A program made the translations under genes and the position numbers. A stretch of 64,000 bases of DNA from Bacteroidales bacterium. Its GTDB lineage: Bacteria > Bacteroidota > Bacteroidia > Bacteroidales > UBA10428. The stretch covers positions 51,492 to 115,491 of the forward strand of contig JAFGKY010000053.1 of the NCBI GenBank assembly GCA_016928305.1, read 5' to 3'. The notes below the pieces were generated by a model. The model saw nothing but the letters and a program-made list of their open reading frames with translations. It made no database searches and was not told the DNA's origin. Positions 53,070 through 62,600 of this stretch are shown here, one piece after another (the stretch's first letter is position 1; each line of letters starts with the position of its first letter).

Positions 53070-56000
53070 CTAAATCTTAATCCCCATAAACAGCACATCA
53101 TCCACCTGTTCGTAATTTTCCTTCCACAGGTTGAATGTATTCTTGACATGGATGTATTGTTCGTCCATCGACTTCTGATAAATATCTACAAGCATGTTTT
53201 TCAGGCGGACCATTTTATACTTTTTGCCCATAGAGCCGCCAAACTGGTCAGGGTATCCATCAGAAAACATGTATACGATATCTCCCTGGCTGAGCTGAAG
53301 GCCATCATCCTGAAACAGCTTTATCTCTTTATCGTATACGCCTCCCACCGAACTGTGGCTCCCTTTAAGATAAAGCTGCTCACTGTCTTTGTATACGATC
53401 AAAGGTCTCATTGCAGCTGCATATCGCATGTATTTTGTTTTCAGATCGATTTCACATACGATAATATCCATGCCATCAGGTGGTTTTGTGCCATCTTCAA
53501 GGTTCTGATTGAGGATATTGCCAAGTTCCATGTCCAATACCTTAAGGATTTCAGACGGTCCTTTTCTGACTTCCCGGAAACAGATATCTTTAATCAGTGT
53601 GGTACCGATCATTGACATAAAGGCTCCGGGAACTCCGTGACCGGTAGAGTCGGCACAAACGATTATGAATTTGTTGTCATCAACCTTATCAAACCAGTAA
53701 AAATCACCCGATACAATATCACGGGGCTGATAAAATACAAAACTGCCGGAGAAGTTTTGCTGAAGCCTTTTTACAGGTGGCAGTATACTGGCCTGAATGC
53801 GTTGTGCATAAGTGATGCTGTCGGTGATATCCCTGTTCTTCAGTTCGATCTCTTCTTTCTGCTCTACTACTTCTTTGGTGCGTGCAGCAAGCTCAGTCTC
53901 GAGGTATTCCTGCAGTTCTTTTTGTTTTCTTTCACGGTATTTTATTATGGTTATCATGGCCAGGATCAATGCAATTCCGCAAGAAATAAAGAACCACCAT
54001 GTTTTCCAGAAAGGCAGTTTAATGCGAATGTGAACGGAGACAGGCTTTCCCTGGCTTAGCCCTTTGCTATCAAAGGATTTTAGCAGAAAAGTATATTCAC
54101 CGTCTTCAATGCGCGGATAATTGGCAACATTAAGGGATGTAATATCCGACCATTCCAGGTCATGACCTTCAAGCTTATATTGGTATTTTACTGAAGCAGG
54201 ATCGCTGTATGAAAGTCCCAGGAATTCAATTCTGAGCTTATAAAGGGAATAGGGAAGGATAATATCCTGATTAAAATCATATTCTTTGTCCGAAATGACC
54301 AACCTGGTAATATTGGTGAATGGAGGGATCGGACTTTGTTTGTCCCTTGAAGGATCGTAGGTTATCAGTCCTTCCGTTGTCCCGAAATAGATCACTCCCT
54401 TGTCATCTTGATATGTGGCATTAAAGTTACAGTCACCGGTGATTCCTTTGGTCAAATCATACACCTGGACGGTAAAATGACGGGTATGGATGCGGCTGAT
54501 GCCAAGACGATGACCAATCCACAGGGTTTGATCGTCACCGGGTATAAGCCCGTAACAATAATTTGATTTCAGCCCGTCAGCCGTTGTGAAATTAAGTACT
54601 GTATCGGACGTAAACAGGTATATTCCGTCACCGTATGTGGAAGCCCAAAGATTCCCGGAAGCATCACGGACAATGACATTAAACTCCTGTTCAATTTTAC
54701 CGGCCGGAAAGGCAAGCGTGACCTCTCCGTCGCTTTTGATCGCGTATATACCATTGGTACGTGTAGCAACAAGCATTTTGTTTTCCTTATCCGGCAAAAC
54801 ATGTTTGATATCATTATGGGGAAGTCCTGTAAGGGTACTATAATTAGCTATAGAACCACTGCTGAGATCAAGGGTATAAATTCCATCACGGGTTGCAATG
54901 TGAAGTGTTCCGTCAGCAAGTGCCAGTGACTGAATTATGTTTCCAAGGGAATTGTCGGAATAGGGTATCTTTCTGCAAATACCGGTCTGCACATTCATTA
55001 CATACAAACCATTGCTTTCCGTGCCGATATAAAGATTGTAATGATGCCCGGTCAGAGCTGTGATCTTATCTGTGGGCAGCCCATTCCGTTGATTATATCG
55101 CACAGGCTTATCCTTCTTCCCGGGTTGTGTTCGTACTATTGTGCCATTCCCTCCAATCCATATGGATCCGTCAAAGGATGTGACGGATCTTATGTCGTTG
55201 TCGATACCAGGGATTTCATACGTATAAAAAGAAAAGGCCTGATTGAGCATTTGCACAAGTCCATCGCCATAGGTTGCGATCCATATGTTTCCTTCAAGGT
55301 CCTCAAATACATTCTTAATAGCATTACCGGGCAAGCCGTTTGATTTATTCAGATGATCAAGTGTGTATTTTCCATTCTGATCCGGACCGGAAAGTTTGTA
55401 TAAACCATTATACAATGAACTGATCCACAAATTGTTATCAGAATCCTCAAAGACCGATTGAAAGTTTTTTGCTCCAAGGTTAAATTCCGTTCCAACCGGT
55501 GAAAGAGAATATGATTCTTCCATTAGCGTGAGCCTGTATGCTCCGCCGTCTTCAGTAGCAATCCAGAATGCCTTTTTATCCCGGCTTTGCTGTATATCCT
55601 GGATTTTGTGTAAAGCAAGTTCTTCAACAATTGTGTTAAGGATTGCTGTCCTTTCCTGGGTTCTGAAATCATAGACGGTTAAACCATCCGTGGATCCGAT
55701 CAGAATTTTTCCTCCGTCAGACCATAAGGCTGTCAGCATTACTTCCTGAATGCCTTCTATTTTTCTCCCTTTGGAGAGGTTTTTATTCAGAATGATAAGT
55801 CCGTTATTCAGGGTAGACAGCAAATAATCCCCTTCAGCTGTTTGTGCTATGCCGGTAATGGAACTTGTCATCTTAATATCCTGTGATGCAATATGAAATT
55901 CTCTGCCATCGTATCGCACAAGGGTACCATCATTGAATCCGAAAAGCAGGTTCCCATCTGCATCTTTATAACTGATGGCCGCTACCGGATTGGCCAGGGA

Positions 56001-56228
56001 ATCAGTCACAGCACCGGGTGTAAAGTCAAATCCGTCAAAACGGCATAAACCCTCGCCGGTCCCTAACCAAAGATACCCTCTGGCATCCTGGTTGATGGTA
56101 TAGACAAAAGGATGACAAATTCCATCCTGCGTATTGTAGTTCTTTACTTTATAATCCTGTGAGAATACGGTCAGACTGGCAAATAGCAATAATAATCCAA
56201 CACTCTGTTTTTCATTACGAAGAAGCAT
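53070..56228 (-). CDS. Reg_prop/Y_Y_Y propeller sensor with SpoIIE phosphatase output
   Basis: A 1052-residue signalling protein. A signal peptide (LLLLFASLTVFSQ) precedes a periplasmic double propeller of Reg_prop repeats at about 25-640 (GYLWLGTGEGLCRFDGFDF, NIWIATYGDGLVQM, LWIGHRLGISRI), a Y_Y_Y domain at about 650-735 (YQYKLEGHDLEWSD), one membrane helix near 743-762, a coiled coil, and a PPM-type SpoIIE domain from about 813 (RDIVSGDFYWF, VCADSTGHGVPGAFMSM, YMFSDGYPDQFGG). The metal-binding Asp of SGDFYW and ADSTGHG are present. The classical partner in Bacteroidota would be a histidine kinase-AraC hybrid; here the output is a phosphatase. It is the last gene of the operon 53070-63782, 11 bases after the upstream gene. 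Confidence 0.93.
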   Translation of the reverse strand: MLLRNEKQSVGLLLLFASLTVFSQDYKVKNYNTQDGICHPFVYTINQDARGYLWLGTGEGLCRFDGFDFTPGAVTDSLANPVAAISYKDADGNLLFGFNDGTLVRYDGREFHIASQDIKMTSSITGIAQTAEGDYLLSTLNNGLIILNKNLSKGRKIEGIQEVMLTALWSDGGKILIGSTDGLTVYDFRTQERTAILNTIVEELALHKIQDIQQSRDKKAFWIATEDGGAYRLTLMEESYSLSPVGTEFNLGAKNFQSVFEDSDNNLWISSLYNGLYKLSGPDQNGKYTLDHLNKSNGLPGNAIKNVFEDLEGNIWIATYGDGLVQMLNQAFSFYTYEIPGIDNDIRSVTSFDGSIWIGGNGTIVRTQPGKKDKPVRYNQRNGLPTDKITALTGHHYNLYIGTESNGLYVMNVQTGICRKIPYSDNSLGNIIQSLALADGTLHIATRDGIYTLDLSSGSIANYSTLTGLPHNDIKHVLPDKENKMLVATRTNGIYAIKSDGEVTLAFPAGKIEQEFNVIVRDASGNLWASTYGDGIYLFTSDTVLNFTTADGLKSNYCYGLIPGDDQTLWIGHRLGISRIHTRHFTVQVYDLTKGITGDCNFNATYQDDKGVIYFGTTEGLITYDPSRDKQSPIPPFTNITRLVISDKEYDFNQDIILPYSLYKLRIEFLGLSYSDPASVKYQYKLEGHDLEWSDITSLNVANYPRIEDGEYTFLLKSFDSKGLSQGKPVSVHIRIKLPFWKTWWFFISCGIALILAMITIIKYRERKQKELQEYLETELAARTKEVVEQKEEIELKNRDITDSITYAQRIQASILPPVKRLQQNFSGSFVFYQPRDIVSGDFYWFDKVDDNKFIIVCADSTGHGVPGAFMSMIGTTLIKDICFREVRKGPSEILKVLDMELGNILNQNLEDGTKPPDGMDIIVCEIDLKTKYMRYAAAMRPLIVYKDSEQLYLKGSHSSVGGVYDKEIKLFQDDGLQLSQGDIVYMFSDGYPDQFGGSMGKKYKMVRLKNMLVDIYQKSMDEQYIHVKNTFNLWKENYEQVDDVLFMGIKI

Positions 56229-56239
56229 ATATGACTAAT

Positions 56240-57211
56240 TTAATGAGCTGTCTGTTTCTTTACGGCAATTTCCGGTCTTGGTTTGGGGACTCCGCCAATA
56301 GGTATAACATAGAACGGGAGCAATTCACCATACTGGTTTCTCACATTTACAACCACATTATTATTCCTGACAGGTGGATTTTTCTTTTTAATAAACTGTA
56401 TATCAAGGGAAGTATTCTTTTCTTCATCGAAAATTTTAAATTCATCTTCAATCCATACGTCTTCCCCCGAGACTTTCGTAAGCTGACCGTGACGAGCCAC
56501 GGAAACAGTCCGGATAAGGCCGTCACTGTCCCAGTCAAAATTAGCCAGTTTAACCGTGATCGTTCTGTCGTCTACAAAGGGATATATATGAGATACTTCA
56601 CTCGGATCATCGTGCATACGGAATGAATACTCATAGGCAAAGGCGTTTGCCCCTTCAACCGGTTTGTTCATGTTTGGCATGGTGCTGAGATAATACCGGT
56701 AAAGGTTGCCATCATCTCCGGCAACGCCGTCACAGATTATTTTAAAAATATAAGCGTCCCATTTTGAAACATATTCACCTTCGGATGGATTAAAAGGTCC
56801 GAAAGTGTACCAGTTTTCATCATAATTGGCCTGATTAACGAATGATTTTGTAGCCAGTAAATTACCGCTTTTATAATTACCCTGCGGCTGTGTCTCCTGG
56901 GCATCCTTCACTGAATAACAATCTTTTCCCCCATAAACAGAATAGGTCATTTTTGTATCCCACAATCCGTTAATTTCATCACACTGGCCTCCGATATCAG
57001 GATCATAAACGCGAATGTAAATGGCTTGTGTAAATTTCTTGGGTATAAGGAAGAAAAAAGTCTGTGAAAAATCGTCATCACCCCATGATGTTCCGGCCCT
57101 TGGTCCGAATGTCATCAGAAAGGGGATGTTTTCATCACCGGCGGGCACAGGTTGGGATATTCCGTTCATTATCAGAGTTATCCCTGTCAGCACAAGCATA
57201 ATTTTCTTCAT
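56240..57211 (-). CDS. secreted protein of unknown function in a surface-protein operon
   Basis: A 323-residue protein with a signal peptide (VLTGITLIMNGISQP). The mature sequence has one domain from about 25-185 (FLMTFGPRAGTSWGDDDFSQTFFFLIPKKFTQAIYIRVYDPDIGG) with a Cys in GQCDEI and another in KDCYS, and a smaller beta domain at the end (VVNVRNQYGELLPFYVIPIGG). I do not recognise it. It is 84 bases from the PD40/PKD gene and 11 bases from the SpoIIE gene, so it is probably part of the same transcript. Confidence 0.75.
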   Translation of the reverse strand: MKKIMLVLTGITLIMNGISQPVPAGDENIPFLMTFGPRAGTSWGDDDFSQTFFFLIPKKFTQAIYIRVYDPDIGGQCDEINGLWDTKMTYSVYGGKDCYSVKDAQETQPQGNYKSGNLLATKSFVNQANYDENWYTFGPFNPSEGEYVSKWDAYIFKIICDGVAGDDGNLYRYYLSTMPNMNKPVEGANAFAYEYSFRMHDDPSEVSHIYPFVDDRTITVKLANFDWDSDGLIRTVSVARHGQLTKVSGEDVWIEDEFKIFDEEKNTSLDIQFIKKKNPPVRNNNVVVNVRNQYGELLPFYVIPIGGVPKPRPEIAVKKQTAH

Positions 57212-57295
57212 ACCATCATTTATTTAGGTAGTAATGTTTTACTATACGAGACTTACCCGGATAATGTTTAACAAAATCCATACCAATGATAATAA

Positions 57296-58729
57296 TTATC
57301 GGGGACGTTGCAATACAGTGATTTTTTTTATGACACAGGCTTTTTCCGGAAAGGCATCTTCATCAGCAACAGCGCTGGTAACACCAAGCTGAACATTATA
57401 TATTCCGGGTTTTCTGAAGCTGTGTGTGACCTCCGGATCTTCTGCCCGTGTTGCATCGCCAAAATCCCAGTAATACCCTGCAATGGTAAATGCAAGGTTT
57501 GATTTCAGTGCATCAAACTGCACTTCGCTTCCTACGTAAGTGGTGTCGACAGTAGTAATATAGGGTTGTATAATATCTCTGACAGACAGGTTATACGTAG
57601 CTTCATTAAAATACACCTCACCCGTTACGAGGTCGATTACGTTAAGCTGGACTGTATAGTCGCCTGTTCTGGCATAGCAGTGATCCGTTTTCAGACCCCT
57701 TTTCCGGGTACCGTCACCCAGGTTCCATTCGTAATTAAACATGGTGGTATCGAGGTTAAGTTCACGGGCTTCATAAAAAGTATAACAATATTCATTCATT
57801 TGTTGTTCGCCACAGTCAGTAAACACAGGCAATGTAGAATAAGCCATGTAGATATCCATGGAATTGCCACGTGTGGAGCAAAAATAGGCAGTATCAGCCG
57901 TTTCATTGAAAACCAGACCGAAGTCATCGTTAACGGTATTGAATGGATCCGGCAGGGCTATGGGGTCCTGCCATTCGCCGTTTACCCTTTCAGTATAAAA
58001 GATGTCCAGGCCTCCTTTACCTCCATGACCGCGTGAAGAAAAATATAACCGGCCGCTCTTGTGAAGAAATGGGTAACCGTCATTCTCCGGTGTGTTGATT
58101 TTGGGTCCAAGGTTCACAGGATTCCTTGGCTGGCCGTTAACGAGTTCCGATACGTAAATATCATATTTCCCGTAACCTCTGGTATCCGTACTGCAAAAAA
58201 ACAGCTGGCGTCCGTCCTCAGACAGACATGGATATGCAGTATTATTATTCAGCCGGCTGTATGGGAACTGTTTAATATTTGTCCATTCCCCGTAAATGTA
58301 CTGGGCACTGAAGATGCCTAATACGCTGTCACCCCGGAGACTGTTGCCTCTTTTCTTCGTTATATCCATACTGCGTGTGAAGTAAACGGTATTTCCATCT
58401 TTGCTGAAGGTGATAGGCCCTTCATAATATTGTGTGGATAATTCTTTGGCCAGTCTTTGCGGATTGGCAAACTTACCGGCCTTTTTTTGCTCCGACCAGT
58501 AAATATCGGTAAGGTAATTGTTCTGCAAGTCTGTGTAACTTAATAATATTGTGCTTCTTTTGTCGGAGCAGAAAACGATTCCATTTTTGTAAATGACCGG
58601 TGCAAACTCATTTGAAGAAGGACTGTTAAAAGGCAATTTTCGGACACTGAAGAATTTCTGCGCTGGAGCAGTGCCACCGGTGGACAGCATCACGATCAGT
58701 ATCATTATGCTCAGGTTATGCTTCCTCAT
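57296..58729 (-). CDS. PD40-repeat and PKD-domain protein (PorE-like without OmpA domain)
   Basis: A 477-residue protein with a signal peptide (to TAPAQ). Residues about 35-325 hold PD40/WD40-like blades (GNTVYFTRSMD, YPCLSEDGRQLFFCSTDTRGYGKYDIYV, LHKSGRLYFSSRGHGGKGGLDIFY, TAYFCSTRGNSMDIYMAY). Two PKD domains follow (YEWNLGDGTRKRG to about 385, and WDFGDATRAEDPEVTHSFRKPG to the end). In PorE and related proteins the PD40 part is followed by an OmpA domain; here PKD domains stand in its place. Two bases separate it from the PorP/SprF gene. Confidence 0.85.
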   Translation of the reverse strand: MRKHNLSIMILIVMLSTGGTAPAQKFFSVRKLPFNSPSSNEFAPVIYKNGIVFCSDKRSTILLSYTDLQNNYLTDIYWSEQKKAGKFANPQRLAKELSTQYYEGPITFSKDGNTVYFTRSMDITKKRGNSLRGDSVLGIFSAQYIYGEWTNIKQFPYSRLNNNTAYPCLSEDGRQLFFCSTDTRGYGKYDIYVSELVNGQPRNPVNLGPKINTPENDGYPFLHKSGRLYFSSRGHGGKGGLDIFYTERVNGEWQDPIALPDPFNTVNDDFGLVFNETADTAYFCSTRGNSMDIYMAYSTLPVFTDCGEQQMNEYCYTFYEARELNLDTTMFNYEWNLGDGTRKRGLKTDHCYARTGDYTVQLNVIDLVTGEVYFNEATYNLSVRDIIQPYITTVDTTYVGSEVQFDALKSNLAFTIAGYYWDFGDATRAEDPEVTHSFRKPGIYNVQLGVTSAVADEDAFPEKACVIKKITVLQRPR

Positions 58730-58731
58730 TA

Positions 58732-59652
58732 TCAGAAAACAATTGGATTTGAACGGTTAATCTTGAATCCAAGGTCCACCTGTACAGCTATTTCAATTGA
58801 ATTCCGGTTGTACTGGTTAATCCCTCCCAATCCGAAATCATAAGCTAGCCCCACCGTTGTCTGGTAGCCTATCCTGTAGCTCACATTCATTATCAGGGCA
58901 CCTGAAGTACGGTAACCTAGGCCTACACCGAATGTTTCCCTGTATAAAACGTTCACAGTGCCATCCAATACAATTCCGGAACTAATTTCATACTGGGTGA
59001 TCACAGAAGGTGTGATCTGCCAGTTATTGCCGGGGCTTAAACGGATTCCTGCCGTGAGCCAATAAGCATATTTAGAGAAATCATGGTAAGCTATAATGCT
59101 TCCATCATTGTTGCTTTTGTAACCCAGTATAAGAGGCACCGAAAGTCCGGCAAATACTTTATTGGTGTAATAGTAAAAACCAATACCGAAATTGGGTAAA
59201 AAATAACTGGCAGTATTATCACTGAATGCAGGATCGATTTTACCATTATCACTTATATTCAAAACTTTCTGGCTCCCGGACGCAAATCCTGCTTTAATCC
59301 CCATTGACAGTATTCCTGGTCCAAGTGACAACCGGTATGCATAATTGGCAAAGAAGCCAAATGTGTTTCGAATGCCAATGGTTTCATACATCATGTTGAT
59401 TCCCCATCCGGTTTTCGTATTTTTACCGGGGCCATGAAGGTTTAAGGCAAAATCCCTTGGTGCCCCTTCAAAACCTATCCATTGCTGGCGGGATAAAAAG
59501 CTGGCACTGAAAACATCATGACTTCCCGCATAGGATGGGTTGAGTGACAGGCCGTTGTATGTGTATTGACTGAAGAGAATATTCCTGTCCTGTGGCTTGC
59601 CCGGTAAAGGTATGCACCATATTGCAATTAATATTACCAGTCGTTTTCTCAT
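58732..59652 (-). CDS. PorP/SprF-family T9SS outer-membrane protein
   Basis: A 306-residue protein. After the signal peptide comes ILFSQYTYNGLSLNPSYAGSHD, the unmistakable start of PorP/SprF proteins, and RQQWIGFEGAPRDFALNLH follows. The remainder is a 14-stranded barrel-like sequence (ILSMGIKAGFASGSQ, FGIGFYYYTNKVFAGLSVP, YRTSGALIMNVSYRIGY). It attaches or guides the type B T9SS cargo encoded just upstream; the ATGA overlap (59649-59652) couples the two genes. Confidence 0.95.
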   Translation of the reverse strand: MRKRLVILIAIWCIPLPGKPQDRNILFSQYTYNGLSLNPSYAGSHDVFSASFLSRQQWIGFEGAPRDFALNLHGPGKNTKTGWGINMMYETIGIRNTFGFFANYAYRLSLGPGILSMGIKAGFASGSQKVLNISDNGKIDPAFSDNTASYFLPNFGIGFYYYTNKVFAGLSVPLILGYKSNNDGSIIAYHDFSKYAYWLTAGIRLSPGNNWQITPSVITQYEISSGIVLDGTVNVLYRETFGVGLGYRTSGALIMNVSYRIGYQTTVGLAYDFGLGGINQYNRNSIEIAVQVDLGFKINRSNPIVF

Positions 59653-62600
59653 CGCAGTATCTCAACAAATGATTTAAAGTTCACAGGTTCGGTTTTGCCT
59701 CTTACCCAGATATCCATTATGTAAAAATAGGTTCCTTCGGGCAGGTCGAGGTTGTTTTTCCCTGTACCTTTCCAGGGTTCCCCTTCTGTATAATTATCCG
59801 ATTCAAAGACCAGAATGCCGGCCCGGTTAAAAATCTTAATGGCTATTCTTTCAGCATTTTCAGTAGGTATTTTGAATTCATCGTTTATACCATCTCCGTT
59901 CGGGCTAAAGCCTTTATTAATAGCCAGCATTTTTATGATAATTTCAACCGAATCTTTTTTCTCCGGGCATATGCCGTTAATGACCGTCCACCGGATAAGA
60001 TTCCTGGCGGATAACTCAGTTATGGTAGCATTGTAAAGCGTATCATCGCTGATAATGCCGGTTCCTTCCACCACTGTCCAATGCCCTGTCCCTGCTTCAG
60101 GGGGATCAGCATTAAGCTGCATGGTATATTGAAAAGTATCCACTATATAAGGACCGCCGGCATATGCATACCTGGGTGGTTCATAAAACATAACGCCGGC
60201 CGTATCCCAATTGCTGCAATTCCGGTTATCACGGTTATAAACCGTCCATTTCATGTAGTTCTTGCCGTAGAAATTTGTGTCAATTGTCACATTGGTGGCT
60301 GTCACAGTATCATTGTCAAAATAACCGTGGGGTGTAGTCCAGAGTCCCTGAAATGAAGGAAGAAGCTCTGCGGTATTTAGTAGTGTATACTGTGGGCCGC
60401 AAACTTCACCCCCGGGTCCGGCATCAGCATCCGGTACAGCATATACATTCGCCACAGCCGTATTGCTGAAGCCCGTGGGATCAGCCAGGCAGCTGCTGTC
60501 GTCCTGTATGGATTTCATCCGGATATTATAACTATTCTGAACGTTATTAAAGTCAATTGGAATAGAATCATATAACACCATAACACCCGGCTTTGACCAT
60601 ATTTCATCATCATATCTGACACTGATTTCATAGGGCCCGCTGCCTCCTGAGACATTGAATGAAACATACAGTGTATCGCCGCCACATACCTTATCAACAG
60701 AAGATATAATATCACCCGAAGGCAGTGGATTTATCCTTATCGTTACGGGTTCACTTATATCGGAGCATTCTTTAAGAGCAGCGGATGAATATACGATCCT
60801 TCTGTACAGCATGGTGTCTGTAAGATCAGGAGTCTCAAACGAGATCTGTGTGTTGACGGATTTGCCCGTGGCTTCCTCCCACGCTGAACCATCGGTACTT
60901 TTTTGCCACAGGTATGCATAATCGCCAGCTTTACCATTCAGCGGCGTTGATCCGTTCAGTGTTTTGCCGGTATTGAAACAGGTATATTGGATTGATCCGC
61001 CAATGATGTTGTTGTTACTGATTACGGGATATACCGTAACGGTAACCGTGTCGCTGATCTGTTCACAGATATCGGATTCTACGATACGGGTAAACAGCGT
61101 TGTGGTTTCCAGTGTTCCGGGTTCATAGTTTGGTGAGGTTGATGCACCGGGGGCATTATCCCATTCGGTAGCAGGCGATTCATTGATCTTCCACTGGTAG
61201 GTAAAGGATCCGTAACCACCGGATACGGGCTGGTCGGGATTCAAAGGCAGGGGAGTATTGTGCTGACAAAGTGTCTGATCGGCAAGATTGAGACGATTGA
61301 TAATGTATGGAACCACTTCCAGTTCAATAAAAGAGGATGTATCATTACAGGCATATTTGCCCGTAACGGGTAATGAACCTGAAGAAACAATCCTCCTGAA
61401 ACATGTGTCATTTTCAACCATAAATGGTGTATAATCTTCTGCTTTCGCACCGGAAATATTGTTCCAGACACCATTTGTCTTTACCTGCCATTGATAGATA
61501 TAATTTCCTGCATCGCCGCCCCCGGGAAGCAAACCATCGATCTGCCCGGGAACATCGCCTGCGCAATATTTGGAGGGATCAATACTGATACGGTTGTCGG
61601 AAATAGAATCCAGTACCGTAACTGTTTTTACTATTGAAGTATCAATGCATGCATCGCCGTTTCCGGAATATACGATCCTCCTGAAGAGTGTTGTTTCGTT
61701 AAGAGAACCGGGATTGTAAACTGCATTATTGGCCCCGGATATCTGGCTCCAGCTGCCGGAAGCCGGTTTCATCAGCCATGCAAACCGGTAGGTGTTATCT
61801 CCTCCTCCCGGTGCTTTAATATTGAGTGTTCCCGGACTCAGGGTCTGGCATATGGTTGTATCGCCGGAATAGAATCTGTTGGAAGAAATGGTATCTAAAA
61901 CTGTGATTGTAACAACGTTACTGATACTGGTACATACGCTGTGGGATTCAACATACCTGCGGTAATATCTGTCGGTGGTCAGCCGGCCCGGATCATAATT
62001 ATGAGAAGTACCACCGGTTTCGATATTATTCCAGTCGGTGCCATTGGTACTGTAATGCCATTGATACGTATAACTGCTGTCCCCACCGGTGAGTGTGGGC
62101 GGGGTAGTTCCTGTAAGCGGTTTAGCATCGACATCATAACAGATGGTATCCGTGCCGGTAATTGTATTGCCACCAATGGCATTGTACACATGAATTCTTC
62201 TTGGCAGGCTATAGTCGATGATGCCTTCGGAAGTTACGACTCTTTGATAGAATGTCGACTGAGTGAGGGCAGGGGGCTGGTAATTTTTTCCGTTATTGAT
62301 ACCTGCTGCCGGTTCCCATACCGATCCATTCAGGCTTTGTCTCCAGGCAAATGTATAGTTGCCGTCGCCACCCTTGGGATTGCTTCCGGTGAGCATGCCG
62401 GGAGTCTGTCCGGCACAGATTGTATCAATTCCGTGTATGACATTGAAAAGGAATCCGTTCAGTATTAACAGCAGGGACGGTTTTGAAGCTCCCGGATTTC
62501 CCATACCTCCAAACTGATTGCCGCCGCCACACTCAAGCAGGTCAGCCTGACCTCTTGCTCCGGCTGAAGCATCGAGGGTGATGCCCGGGTACAATGAGGC

